A stretch of DNA of 64,000 nt, from positions 27,164-91,163 of the forward strand of contig JAFTWA010000002.1 in assembly GCA_017465565.1 (NCBI GenBank), read 5' to 3'. Source of the stretch: Tyzzerella sp. GTDB taxonomy: Bacteria > Bacillota > Clostridia > Lachnospirales > Lachnospiraceae. Below the pieces are notes generated by a model. The model was not told the DNA's origin. It did no database searches and saw nothing but the letters and a program-made list of their open reading frames with translations. A program made the position numbers and the translations under genes. Positions 42,945 through 51,577 of the stretch are shown here, piece after piece. How positions within the stretch are numbered: the first letter of the stretch is position 1; every line of letters begins with the position of its first letter.

Positions 42945-44018
42945 ATGGCAATTACAGCAAGTATGGTAAAAGAATTAAGAGAAATGACAGGCGCAGGAAT
43001 GATGGACTGTAAAAAAGCTCTTACAGAAACAAACGGAGATATGGATGCAGCTGTTGAAGTGTTAAAGAAAAGCGGTGCTGCCAAAATGGCAAAGAAAGCT
43101 TCTCGTATTGCAGCTGAAGGTATCACACGTGTTGCATTCAATGACAACGAAGTAGTTGTTGCAGAAGTTAACTCTGAAACAGACTTTGTTGCAAAGAACG
43201 AATTATTCCAAGGCTTTGTACAATTAGTAGCGGACACAGCACTTGTTTCTGGCTTAAATGGTGGCAAGAACGGTGAAGATGTAGAAGCTCTTCTTGAAAT
43301 GAATGGTCTTAAGGATGCATTAATCGAAAAAACTGCTACAATCGGAGAAAAATTATCTGTACGTAGATTTGTAAAAATTTCTGGAGAATGTGTAGCTAGC
43401 TACCTTCATGCAGGTGGTAAGATTGGTGTAATCATTGCAGCAGATGGTGCAGCAGATGTAAAAGAAGCACTTACAAATGTTGCTATGCAAGTTGCAGCTA
43501 TGAAACCAGAATACATCAGTAGAGCAGATATCAATGATGCAGAGCTTGCAAAGATTAGAGAAATCATTATCGACTCTTCATTAAATGATCCAGCTAACCT
43601 TCCAAAACCAGTTTTACTTGGTTTAATCAGCAAAGCTTGTGAAGGAAAGATTTGGAGTGAAGAAGATATTGCTATCTACGAAGAACAAAAGAATAATAAG
43701 TATTTATTCAACTTCCTTTCAAATGAAGCAAAAGAAGCACTTGCATCTTTAGCTATGGCAGACAAAGAAAACATCATGACAAATAAGATTTTCAATGGTG
43801 CAATTGAAGGTCGTGTTTCTAAACAGTTAAAAGACATCTGCTTATTAGACCAAACATATGTAAGAGCAGAAGATGGAAAACAAACTGTTGCTGCATACCT
43901 TAAGTCTGTAAACAGTGCTCTTGTAATCAAGAACGTAGTTCGTTTCGAAGTAGGCGAAGGTATGGAAAAGAAAGTTGACGATTTCGCAGCAGAAGTTGCA
44001 GCACAAATGGGAAACTAA
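42945..44018 (+). CDS. tsf: Elongation factor Ts (with internal insertion)
   Basis: The guanine nucleotide exchange factor for EF-Tu. The N-terminal UBA-like part ([19 protein letters not shown]), the core [11 protein letters not shown] and [17 protein letters not shown] are all present. At 357 residues it is longer than the usual 290-310. The extra part is about 55 residues (about 229-285) between the PKP of [10 protein letters not shown] and [17 protein letters not shown]. It is acidic and helical in appearance ([25 protein letters not shown]). An ATG 15 bases upstream lies before the GGAGG site, so the start is 42945. Confidence 0.95.
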   Translation: MAITASMVKELREMTGAGMMDCKKALTETNGDMDAAVEVLKKSGAAKMAKKASRIAAEGITRVAFNDNEVVVAEVNSETDFVAKNELFQGFVQLVADTALVSGLNGGKNGEDVEALLEMNGLKDALIEKTATIGEKLSVRRFVKISGECVASYLHAGGKIGVIIAADGAADVKEALTNVAMQVAAMKPEYISRADINDAELAKIREIIIDSSLNDPANLPKPVLLGLISKACEGKIWSEEDIAIYEEQKNNKYLFNFLSNEAKEALASLAMADKENIMTNKIFNGAIEGRVSKQLKDICLLDQTYVRAEDGKQTVAAYLKSVNSALVIKNVVRFEVGEGMEKKVDDFAAEVAAQMGN

Positions 44019-44042
44019 TCCCTACAATAAAATAGTCTTAGA

Positions 44043-44076
44043 AACGCCGAAAACTCGCGAGTTTTCGGCGTTTTTT
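44043..44076 (+). terminator. Terminator after tsf
   Basis: A perfect 30-base palindrome with arms AACGCCGAAAACTCG and CGAGTTTTCGGCGTT, followed by TTTT. Confidence 0.95.
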
Positions 44077-44106
44077 CATGTCTAAACGGTGTATAAATGA
44101 AAATTT

Positions 44107-44355
44107 GTGAATGCGACAGTTTCTTTTATTTCAATTTGCAGTTTATTGAGTGTTGACAATGTTAGTGATTATGTATATAATTTACAAAATCCTCAAACAT
44201 TCAAATCTTTATACTCGGCAGAATATAAAGATGGTCGAGAAATTATATCAGAATGTTTTTCTGGATATTATAGTAATGTAAATAACTGTTTTGCAAAAGA
44301 TTTTGTGAAAAGATGTATAGAATTACGAGGAGGGAACAGTAATGAAACGAAATAG
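44107..44355 (+). other. Possible gene remnant or leader ORF
   Basis: An 82-codon open frame with a GTG start and no ribosome site. A consensus promoter lies inside it, so a transcript from that promoter would miss the start. The later part (YSAEYKDGREIISECFSGYY) looks somewhat like real protein, so it may be a decayed gene. Its frame overlaps the next gene by 14 bases. Confidence 0.25.
44153..44181 (+). promoter_or_regulatory. Consensus promoter of the 63-aa gene
   Basis: TTGACA, exactly 17 bases, TATAAT: a full sigma-A consensus match. The expected start near 44188 gives a leader of about 154 bases, long for so small a gene. Confidence 0.85.
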
Positions 44356-44533
44356 TGAACGTGTTTATTGGATGACTAACAAAAGTTGGTATACAATTAA
44401 TCAAACGAAGGATTGTTTTGAACTAACTGATGAAGCGCCGCCTAGAGCTCGTAGAAGTTTTGCTATGTGGTCCCGACCTAAAAAAATGACCTTTAGAAGA
44501 TTTTTGCGAATTTGTAAATCACATATTAGATGA
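44342..44533 (+). CDS. Small basic protein of unknown function (63 aa)
   Basis: A 63-residue protein after a very strong GAGGAGGG ribosome site. It has YWMTNKSWYTIN near the start, then FELTDEAPPRARRSFAMW (about 26-43) and a basic end. The pattern (aromatic-rich start, LT-acidic-AP, basic RxSF-W stretch) resembles small hypothetical proteins of Clostridia, but I know no function. It has no membrane segment. It has a consensus promoter and a terminator, so it is a complete transcription unit. Confidence 0.65.
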   Translation: MKRNSERVYWMTNKSWYTINQTKDCFELTDEAPPRARRSFAMWSRPKKMTFRRFLRICKSHIR

Positions 44534-44539
44534 AAAAAG

Positions 44540-44588
44540 AATTGCTGTTACTACCGCTTTTTAGGTTTGGTGGTAACAGCAATTTTTG
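44540..44588. terminator. Two-way terminator
   Basis: AATTGCTGTTACTACC pairs with GGTGGTAACAGCAATT, followed by TTTTG on the plus strand and by CTTTTTTC on the minus strand. It serves the 63-aa gene and the convergent GH2 gene. Confidence 0.9.
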
Positions 44589-44592
44589 TCTT

Positions 44593-46389
44593 TTATCTCT
44601 TATATTTGCAATTTACTCTGCGGTTGTTAATCTCATTAATGATTTCTGGCTCAATCTTGAAGTTTCTATGAATATCCATTAAACCATTGATTTCTTGTTG
44701 TACATCCGTTGCCTGTGTATAGCAGAAACCGCATACATAAGGAAGCTTTTGTACGGTAGTTACAAGACTGTCAAAACGCTGGATGAAGTCTTCCGTGCCG
44801 TTTACCTTTGTGCCGTAGCCCCATCCTGCTTCGCCGTTGTTAAAAGCGATTCCGCCGAACTCACTGATAATCACTGGCTGTCCTTTGTATTCGTAGCCCT
44901 TAGCGAAGGCCTGTAAATTACAGTTGAAGCAGATTTTGTTTTCTAAAATTTCATCCTTATACTCTTCAAAACGTTCTCCTAAGTGCTCGGCATCCTGTAC
45001 ATAATCATGCAGTGTAATAATGTCAGATACCGTATGTTCCCAGCCATCGTTTACGATTACAGGACGCATGGTATCGAAGCTTTTTGTTAAGTAATAAATA
45101 GCTTCTGTAAAGTATTGTTCATTTCGTTTTGCACGAATACCTGATACTCCCCAAGATTCGTTGATTGGAGTCCATGTAATAATACAAGGGTGGTTATAGT
45201 TCTGTTTCACGATTTCCATCCACTCTGTCGCAAATTCTGTGACTGCGTAGTCGGAGAATTGGAAAGTAGAAGGAGCCTCACACCACACCAGCATTCCCTT
45301 CACATCGCACCAGTAGAGGAAACGTTCATCTTCTGTTTTTTGATGTTTGCGGAGACCATTATAACCCATAGCATGAATTTTATCAATGTCCTCAATAAGA
45401 GCTTCTTCACTTGGCGGTGTCAGGTGAGAATCCTCCCAGTATCCCTGGTCAAGAATCAAACGTTGGTATAAAGCACGACCATTGAGTAAAATTTCAGAAC
45501 CATCAATGCGGATTTCACGCATTGCAAAGTAAGAGCCAACCTCGTCTAAAACAGTCTGATTATCTAATACACGGAATTCGATGTCGTACAGGTGTGGTGC
45601 CTGAGGTGTCCATACATGTGCCGGATACACATAATTCTCGTTGTTTTTAAATGCCATATCTATCTTTGCACAGACATGGTCTGAAGTAAGTGCAGTATAC
45701 GTTTTATTTACCAGTGTTCCTTTGTAAGAGATGATAGTTTCTACCATCAAATCTCCGTTTAAACGGTTTTCTGGTGCAATTGCGTTTATTTCCAGTTCCA
45801 AGTAAAAGTCTGTTAGATTTGGAGTCATTTTCACAGAAGAGAGGCTAATCTTCGGAACATATTCTGTCCAGACTGTTTTCCAAATTCCCGTGGTTGGGAT
45901 GTACCAACAAAGATATACCTCGTTTAACCAACGCTGTTTTCCGCGTGGCTGCTGCATGTCGAATGAGTCCTCAACCTTAACCACTAACTCATTTTCCCCG
46001 TCTTTTACAAGCTTTGTGATATCAAAAGAAAATCTTGCATATCCACCGCGGTGGCTTCCTGCATATTGACCGTTCACCCATACTTTTGTTACAAAGTCAG
46101 AGCCTTCAAAGTGGATGATATAATTGTTATCCTCTAATTTACTCCCATCTACAAGTAACGTTCTGTGATACCAGATGTTATCGTGACGTGTCTCGTCCTG
46201 AATACCGCTGAGCTTGGTCTCGAAAGTAAAAGGTACTTGAATTTCAAGTTCGCTGTTAAAGTTTTCATACCATTTTTGAACTTCGCCTACATTCTGGTCA
46301 TCAAATCGAAAATCCCAAGTTCCATTTAAGTTTTCCCATTGTTTGCGGACAAACTGTGGTCTTGGATAGTCTTTTATGTAGCATTTCAT
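44593..46389 (-). CDS. Glycoside hydrolase family 2 protein
   Basis: A 598-residue GH2 enzyme of the beta-galactosidase/beta-glucuronidase superfamily. Order: jelly-roll sugar-binding domain (about 1-170, WYHRTLLV, GSHRGGYARFSFDIT), an immunoglobulin-like domain, and a TIM barrel. The acid/base is Glu411 in PINESWG and the nucleophile Glu510 in ISEFGG. It lacks a signal peptide, so it is cytoplasmic. The exact sugar is uncertain; it is shorter and more diverged than the UidA at the right edge. An ATG 15 bases upstream overlaps the GGAGGG ribosome site, so the start is at 46389. A divergent ArsR-type regulator lies upstream. Confidence 0.88.
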   Translation of the reverse strand: MKCYIKDYPRPQFVRKQWENLNGTWDFRFDDQNVGEVQKWYENFNSELEIQVPFTFETKLSGIQDETRHDNIWYHRTLLVDGSKLEDNNYIIHFEGSDFVTKVWVNGQYAGSHRGGYARFSFDITKLVKDGENELVVKVEDSFDMQQPRGKQRWLNEVYLCWYIPTTGIWKTVWTEYVPKISLSSVKMTPNLTDFYLELEINAIAPENRLNGDLMVETIISYKGTLVNKTYTALTSDHVCAKIDMAFKNNENYVYPAHVWTPQAPHLYDIEFRVLDNQTVLDEVGSYFAMREIRIDGSEILLNGRALYQRLILDQGYWEDSHLTPPSEEALIEDIDKIHAMGYNGLRKHQKTEDERFLYWCDVKGMLVWCEAPSTFQFSDYAVTEFATEWMEIVKQNYNHPCIITWTPINESWGVSGIRAKRNEQYFTEAIYYLTKSFDTMRPVIVNDGWEHTVSDIITLHDYVQDAEHLGERFEEYKDEILENKICFNCNLQAFAKGYEYKGQPVIISEFGGIAFNNGEAGWGYGTKVNGTEDFIQRFDSLVTTVQKLPYVCGFCYTQATDVQQEINGLMDIHRNFKIEPEIINEINNRRVNCKYKR

Positions 46390-46485
46390 GTCATTACCCT
46401 CCATTGACGTTTTGTAAATAAATAGTTATACTGTTATTATTGAGTGAAAATAATGTTTTTTCAATATAAATACAAAGTTTTTTGC

Positions 46486-46530
46486 TTGTTTAAACAATAT
46501 TACTGCATAAATACTGTTGTTTAGTTTGTT
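46486..46530. promoter_or_regulatory. Candidate operator between GH2 gene and its regulator
   Basis: A perfect palindrome TTGTTTAAACAA (46486-46497) is followed by two more TTGTTTA-like half sites (TTGTTTAG at 46518, TTGTTTTA at 46526). They sit between the divergent start codons, where the ArsR-type regulator would be expected to bind. Confidence 0.5.
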
Positions 46531-46571
46531 TTAGACATGAATATTGTATGTAAGAAAGGAACGGAGAGAGT

Positions 46572-47492
46572 ATGGCTACAATTATTTCGTACGATGTAAA
46601 AGAAAAGGAGAGAATATGTGAGCTGGGGAAAGCACTGTCGTCACCTGAAAGAGTGGAGATATTGCAGCTGCTTTACAACAACAGCATGATTATCGGAGAT
46701 ATTGCAAAGGCGCTTCAGCTTCCAGTGTCTAGTACTGCGTTTCATTTGAAAATGTTGGAGAAAGCAGGGCTAATTAGTATGAAAATGCAGCCTGGTACCA
46801 GAGGAAACCAGAAACTGTGCACAGGAAAAGCAGATTATATTAATATTGAGTTGGCAGGATATTCTTCGGAGGTGAGTGAAATTTTCAGTACAGAAATGCC
46901 GATTGGTGCATACACCAGCTGCCATGTGACACCGACCTGTGGACTTGGCGGAGTAGGGGATATCATAGGAAAGAGGGATTCAGAATACAGCTTTTATTAT
47001 CCAGAGAGGATGGATGCAGGGATTTTGTGGAGTTCGTCGGGATATGTAGAATATAAGTTTGCAAATGGTGTGCCAAATGAGAGGGCAGTCAAAACATTGT
47101 CTCTTTCTATGGAGATATGTTCCGAAGCACCAAAGTACGACGAGAACTGGAAATCGGACATTACGCTTTGGATTAACGGTGTGGAGTGCGCAACATGGAC
47201 CTGCCCGGGTGACTTTGGAGAACGCCGCGGACGACTGAATCCGTCTTGGTGGAAGAATGGGGATACCCAGTACGGTATGTTAGTGAACTGGAAGGTAAAT
47301 CATGATGGATGCTTTGTAAATGGGGAAAAAGTGTCAAGGGTGACGGTGGACAGATTAAATCTCCCTGCCCACTCTTATATTGCTGTGCGGATTGGCAATA
47401 AGAGGGATGCGAGATACATTGGAGGATTCAATCTGTTCGGGAAGACCTTCGGGGACTACGAACAGGGAATTATATTGACGGTGGAGTATTAA
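46572..47492 (+). CDS. ArsR-type HTH regulator with large C-terminal domain
   Basis: A 306-residue protein. The N-terminal winged helix (about 12-85) is ArsR-like: ALSSPERVEILQLLYNNSM, DIAKALQLPVSSTAFHLKML, EKAGLI. The remaining 220 residues are far longer than any simple ArsR protein and contain about six cysteines and several tryptophans (GILWSSSGYVEYKF, ITLWINGVECATW, GDFGERRGRLNPSWW). I do not recognise that domain with certainty; its beta-rich look suggests a ligand-binding jelly roll. It is divergent from the GH2 gene, so it probably senses the GH2 product. It converges on the next AraC gene with a palindromic element between. Confidence 0.75.
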   Translation: MATIISYDVKEKERICELGKALSSPERVEILQLLYNNSMIIGDIAKALQLPVSSTAFHLKMLEKAGLISMKMQPGTRGNQKLCTGKADYINIELAGYSSEVSEIFSTEMPIGAYTSCHVTPTCGLGGVGDIIGKRDSEYSFYYPERMDAGILWSSSGYVEYKFANGVPNERAVKTLSLSMEICSEAPKYDENWKSDITLWINGVECATWTCPGDFGERRGRLNPSWWKNGDTQYGMLVNWKVNHDGCFVNGEKVSRVTVDRLNLPAHSYIAVRIGNKRDARYIGGFNLFGKTFGDYEQGIILTVEY

Positions 47493-47499
47493 ACTCTGT

Positions 47500-47866
47500 A
47501 AGGGGCTGTTTCAAAATAAAGAAAACAAAGATTATAATATGAGGTTTTGTCCACATTGCGTGGTGATTTTTTCAATTGCAAGAAATCATGTGGCGATTTT
47601 CCATATACAAAAAAACCTGTTTGCAGTGCTAACACTTTTGACAAAACCCTTAGCATATCAGCACAATCATTTCCCATGAGGAAAAATTCACATAAGAAAT
47701 CATAAAAATCGGCAAAAAACAAGAATTTTTTATCCTTGGAGCATCAAAAATATTGCATATGGAAAATTGGAACATGATTTCTTGTGATTGCATAAAAAAC
47801 CACCACGCAATGTGGACAAAATCTCATATTATAATTTTTGTTTTCTTTATTTTGCAACAGCCCCTT
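47500..47866. repeat. Second palindromic element (0.37 kb)
   Basis: The 386-base gap between two convergent genes is filled by an inverted repeat. The arms are about 105 bases and nearly identical (left from AAGGGGCTGTTTC, right inverted AAGGGGCTGTTGC). Ends match those of the 1.05 kb element (GGG(A/G)CTGTTGCAAAAT). Each arm has a short CCAC/GTGG hairpin before a T-run about 50 bases in, as in the larger copy but weaker. Read in reverse, the middle (CTCCAAGGATAAAAAATTC ... GTGTTAGCA) is diverged but alignable to the larger element's arm (CTCCCAAGGAAAATAAATT ... TTGTTAGCA). It lies 7 bases from one stop codon and 12 from the other. Confidence 0.82.
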
Positions 47867-47878
47867 TTTATCTCTAAA

Positions 47879-48646
47879 TCAAATTTGGTACTTCGCATTT
47901 TTGCGCACTTGAAGTGGCGTTTTACCAGTATATTTCTTAAAAACCTTGCGAAAATAGGACGATGAACTAAAATTCAGTTTGCTGCTTATCTCTTCAACAG
48001 AAAGGCTGGTAGTAATAAGCAGTTCTGAAGCCTTTTCGCAAAAAATCTTTTGTTTCATTTCTACAGGTGTTTTCCCATATGCCTTTTTGAATATACCATA
48101 CAGACTAGATTCGCTGACTTTGCAATAATCTGCCACGTCGACAATATGAAACTCATCATGTGTATGCATGTAATCGAGAGCATTTTCTGCAATATCGTTA
48201 TAGCGCATAGATTCTTGTTCCATATTATCTAAAATTTCACCTAGAAAAATGTAAAGCTTTCCGACGGTAGTACAGTTTACGGACATGTCTTCTGATAGAC
48301 TGAGTAATATTTGTTCTGTTTCGGGAGAACAGTTGATTTTCTGCAATGTATAACTATGACTGTCAGTAATCGGGAAGTTTTGAAAGCGAAGGGAATCAAA
48401 TATAATCTGGTCTTCCTCATCTCCATACCAAAAGGACTGATACTTTAATCCCTTTGGAATATAGAAAATATCCCCTTCTGATACCGTAATTGTTTTGTTG
48501 CGTGATTTTAGTTTTGCACTTCCCTGAATCATGCGTGCAATGAAGTGCCCAGGAGAACCATTGGTTTTGTAATGGTCTGTAAAATAATATTTGTGACGCT
48601 GATATCTCCGAAAATAAAATGTATTCAAGAATTGTGTGTTATTCAA
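47879..48646 (-). CDS. AraC-family transcriptional regulator
   Basis: A 255-residue regulator: an N-terminal cupin-like sensor (FIARMIQGSAKLKSRNKTI, GDIFYIPKGLKYQ) and a C-terminal pair of helix-turn-helix motifs (IVDVADYCKVSESSLYGIFKK-type and VEEISSKLNFSSSSYFRKVFKK, then GKTPLQVRKN). The frame extends to 48721, but that region is the promoter. The TTG at 48646, preceded by AGGTGG, is downstream of the predicted RNA start, so it was chosen. Divergent from the sugar locus, it most likely controls it. Confidence 0.88.
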   Translation of the reverse strand: MNNTQFLNTFYFRRYQRHKYYFTDHYKTNGSPGHFIARMIQGSAKLKSRNKTITVSEGDIFYIPKGLKYQSFWYGDEEDQIIFDSLRFQNFPITDSHSYTLQKINCSPETEQILLSLSEDMSVNCTTVGKLYIFLGEILDNMEQESMRYNDIAENALDYMHTHDEFHIVDVADYCKVSESSLYGIFKKAYGKTPVEMKQKIFCEKASELLITTSLSVEEISSKLNFSSSSYFRKVFKKYTGKTPLQVRKNAKYQI

Positions 48647-48691
48647 CTCAAAAACACCACCTTTTTTAAGGAAAATTACCTTTTTTATTGT

Positions 48692-48721
48692 AGTATACTG
48701 TCTTGTTGGAAGGCGTGTCAA
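48692..48721 (-). promoter_or_regulatory. Promoter of the divergent AraC gene
   Basis: Minus strand: TTGACA, 18 bases, TATACT. It overlaps the plus-strand promoter at 48703-48731. Confidence 0.8.
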
Positions 48722-48731
48722 GAATTAAAAT
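48703..48731 (+). promoter_or_regulatory. Promoter of the sugar locus
   Basis: TTGTTG, 17 bases, TAAAAT, 37 bases before the first gene. It shares bases with the minus-strand promoter, so the two cannot be occupied at once. Confidence 0.55.
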
Positions 48732-48767
48732 GGAAATAGAAAATAAAAGGAGAGGAATGTATCAAAA

Positions 48768-49787
48768 ATGAGTGAAAATTTGTCGATCTTGTTTACAAGA
48801 CCGTGTGTAGCAGAATTATGTGAGCGTGGGCTCAAAGAGATAAATGAAAATGAAGTATTGGTAAAATTGGAGGTTTCCACAGTGAGCAGTGGAACAGAAA
48901 GAGCAAACCTGATTGGAGAAAAAAATGTAAGGCCATCTAAAAAAGAAGTGGAGATTCCATTTCCGCGTATCAGTGGATATAGTTCAGCAGGAATTGTAAT
49001 GGAAATAGGAGAAAAAGTAACAAGCGTAAAGGTTGGAGACCGAGTGGCAGTGTCTTGGGGGACACATAGCAAGTATGTGGTTATGGAGGAAAATAATATA
49101 CACAAGATATTAGACGATAGCGTAAGCTTTTCGGAAGCGGCTCTTTGGCAGATTGGCACATTCCCTATGGCGGCTATCAGAAAATGCAATCTCGAAATTG
49201 GAGAGTCAGCTATTGTTATGGGACTTGGTGTTTTGGGATTGGTAGGAATCAAGCTTTTACGTGCTGCAGGTGCTGCACCGATTATCGCAGTGGATCCAGT
49301 CGCAGAAAAAAGAGCGCAGGCTCTTGAAATTGGTGCGGATTATGCATTTGACCCATATGATCCGGATTTTGCGGAAAAGGTGAAAGAAGTAACTGACGGC
49401 GGCGTGAATGTTGCCCTTGAAATAACAGGAATCGGTGCAGGGCTGGATGGAGTTCTCGACTGTATGGCAAAGTTTGGAAGAGTGGCTCTGCTTGGCTGTA
49501 CGAGAGATAAGGAGTTTACTATTGATTACTATCGAAAAGTACATGGTCCTGGAATTTCTCTAATTGGTGCTCATACAAATGCCAGACCAAAAGTAGAGTC
49601 GTCGCGGGGAATGTGGACAACACATGATGACATTATGGCACTTCAGCGATTACATAGTTTAGGAAGACTTGATTTATCTAGCTTAGTAGAGGAAGTACAT
49701 TCTCCAGAGGAGGCACCGGAGGTTTATCACAGACTTGCAACGGAAAAAGCATTTCCATTGGTTCAATTTGATTGGGGGCGTTTGTAG
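48768..49787 (+). CDS. MDR-family dehydrogenase
   Basis: A 339-residue medium-chain dehydrogenase/reductase, similar to zinc-type alcohol dehydrogenases acting on sugar derivatives. The start VSSGTERANLIGEKN is typical of the group found with Gfo/Idh/MocA partners. The nucleotide-binding motif is VMGLGVLGLVGIKL (about 149-162), then AVDPVAEKR, which suggests NAD. The common catalytic zinc ligands are not clearly conserved. It is coupled to the next gene through a TAGTG overlap, so the two probably oxidise or epimerise the same sugar acid. Confidence 0.85.
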   Translation: MSENLSILFTRPCVAELCERGLKEINENEVLVKLEVSTVSSGTERANLIGEKNVRPSKKEVEIPFPRISGYSSAGIVMEIGEKVTSVKVGDRVAVSWGTHSKYVVMEENNIHKILDDSVSFSEAALWQIGTFPMAAIRKCNLEIGESAIVMGLGVLGLVGIKLLRAAGAAPIIAVDPVAEKRAQALEIGADYAFDPYDPDFAEKVKEVTDGGVNVALEITGIGAGLDGVLDCMAKFGRVALLGCTRDKEFTIDYYRKVHGPGISLIGAHTNARPKVESSRGMWTTHDDIMALQRLHSLGRLDLSSLVEEVHSPEEAPEVYHRLATEKAFPLVQFDWGRL

Positions 49788-50785
49788 TGAGAAAAATCAA
49801 AGTCGCACAAATTGGAATTAATTCCCTGAGTCACGCCCAGCAAGTTTGTGGCAGTATCAAGAAGCAGGATGATATCTTTGAGTTAGTAGGATATGCGCTT
49901 CCAGAGAATGAAAGAGAAAAATTTCCAAAAGTGGCAGCATTGTTGGATGGATATCCAGAAATGACTGTGGAAGAGATTCTGAATAACCCGAAAATCGAAG
50001 CGGTTGTGATTGAGACAGAAGAGATTTATCTAACGAAGTATGCGATTATGGCTGCAGAGCATAAAAAGCATATTCATATGGAAAAACCAGGTGGACTTAA
50101 GATAGCAGAGTTTGAAAAATTAATCTCGATTGTAAAAGAAAACGGCACTGTTTTCCATACAGGGTATATGTATCGTTACAATCCTTATATAAAAGAACTC
50201 ATGAAAAGCATTCAAGATGGAGAACTGGGAGAAATCATCAGTGTAGATGCGGAAATGAATTGTTTTCATAAGCCGGAAAATAGGCAATGGCTTTCTTGTT
50301 TTAAAGGCGGCATGATGTTTTTCCTGGGATGCCATTTGGTGGATTTTATTTTACAGATCCAGGGAAAACCAAACCGTGTGATTCCATTTATTAAATCTAC
50401 GGGTGTGGACGGTGTTACCTCTAAGGATTTTGCAACGGCAGTTTTTGAATATGACAATGCAGTTTCCACGGTAAAAACAACTGCCACAGAAATCGGTGGA
50501 TTTGCAAGAAGACATCTGGTAGTAACAGGAACGAAGAAGACGGTAGAAATCAGACCACTTGAAATGCTTGTTGAAGACAAACAGTTTACAGAAAGAACGG
50601 AATATACCAACCTGGAGCATTGGAGAGACCGTGGACAGTTCAGCAAAAGTGATATTCATGATCGTTTTGATGCGATGATGGCGGGATTTGCGGAGTTGGT
50701 TCGAGGAGAAAGGGAAAACCCTTACACTTACGATTATGAATTAGAATTATATAAGACTGTAATTGAGTGTTGCGGTGGAGAGTAA
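49787..50785 (+). CDS. Gfo/Idh/MocA family oxidoreductase
   Basis: A 332-residue NAD(P)-dependent sugar oxidoreductase. The N-terminal Rossmann part begins KIKVAQIGINSLSHAQQ (about 2-18); the substrate-site motif is HMEKPGGLKIAEFEKL (about 92-107) with the catalytic-type EKP; FHTGYMYRYNP and GCHLVDFI follow. The start is GTG at 49787, overlapping the previous TAG by one base; a frame extending to 49772 lies inside the upstream gene. Its precise substrate is unknown; the neighbours suggest a uronate or related sugar. Confidence 0.87.
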   Translation: MRKIKVAQIGINSLSHAQQVCGSIKKQDDIFELVGYALPENEREKFPKVAALLDGYPEMTVEEILNNPKIEAVVIETEEIYLTKYAIMAAEHKKHIHMEKPGGLKIAEFEKLISIVKENGTVFHTGYMYRYNPYIKELMKSIQDGELGEIISVDAEMNCFHKPENRQWLSCFKGGMMFFLGCHLVDFILQIQGKPNRVIPFIKSTGVDGVTSKDFATAVFEYDNAVSTVKTTATEIGGFARRHLVVTGTKKTVEIRPLEMLVEDKQFTERTEYTNLEHWRDRGQFSKSDIHDRFDAMMAGFAELVRGERENPYTYDYELELYKTVIECCGGE

Positions 50786-51577
50786 ATGGTGAAAGAATTA
50801 TTTTTTTTGGCAGAAGAGTACAAATATCAGAAAGAGCACGTAGTGGATTATAGCGGCCTACCAAGACCTCATTTTTGCATGGGATTTGTTTTAGAGGGGA
50901 AAGCAGAATTTCTTGACTGCGATAGAAATACGCGGATTGAGGTAAAGGCAGGGGAACTTATTTTCGTACCCATGATGTCTAAGTATGTGTCAGAGTGGAA
51001 AGGAAGTCCGAATATTAAATATATTAGTGTCCACTTTATATTAGACCATTCGGATATATTTAGCACGCAGCATAATTTTATATTGCAGACAGTGCAAATG
51101 GAAGATTCTAAGAAATTACAAGAAGAGTTTGAGTACATATTAAAGCATCACAGGAAAGATGAAGCGGGCCGGCTGGCGGCGCTTGGAAGACTTTATCATA
51201 TTTTAAGTATGATTTTACCGAACCTGAAGACTGAAAAAAGAAGAGAAGTGGATGAACGAATCAGCAGGGCAATTTCTTATATAGAACATCATTATAAGGA
51301 AAATATTACGGTGGAAGAAATGGCGAAAATCAGTGCCATGAGCGGTTCGCGTTTTTTTGACAGATTCAAGCAGAATGTGGGACAGACTCCAGTGGAGTAT
51401 TTGAACTACTATCGTATCAGTAAAGCAATCGTCTTACTGCTAAATGAAAAGGATATGTCTGTTGAAAATATCAGTGAAAGTGTAGGATTTGAATCACCAT
51501 CCTATTTTCACAGGATGTTCAAGCGAATCACGGGAAGAACACCCGGAGAGTATCGGAAAAATCCAATAGAAATGTAG
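50786..51577 (+). CDS. AraC-family transcriptional regulator
   Basis: A 263-residue regulator with an N-terminal cupin sensor (GFVLEGKAEFLDCDR, KAGELIFVPMMSKY) and a C-terminal AraC DNA-binding region (ISYIEHHYKENITVEEMAKI, FFDRFKQNVGQTPVEYLNYY, ISESVGFESPSYFHRMFKR, GRTPGEYRK). It starts directly after the stop of the upstream oxidoreductase, so it is in that operon. It is the second AraC regulator of the locus; the sugar or acid it senses is not known. Confidence 0.9.
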   Translation: MVKELFFLAEEYKYQKEHVVDYSGLPRPHFCMGFVLEGKAEFLDCDRNTRIEVKAGELIFVPMMSKYVSEWKGSPNIKYISVHFILDHSDIFSTQHNFILQTVQMEDSKKLQEEFEYILKHHRKDEAGRLAALGRLYHILSMILPNLKTEKRREVDERISRAISYIEHHYKENITVEEMAKISAMSGSRFFDRFKQNVGQTPVEYLNYYRISKAIVLLLNEKDMSVENISESVGFESPSYFHRMFKRITGRTPGEYRKNPIEM

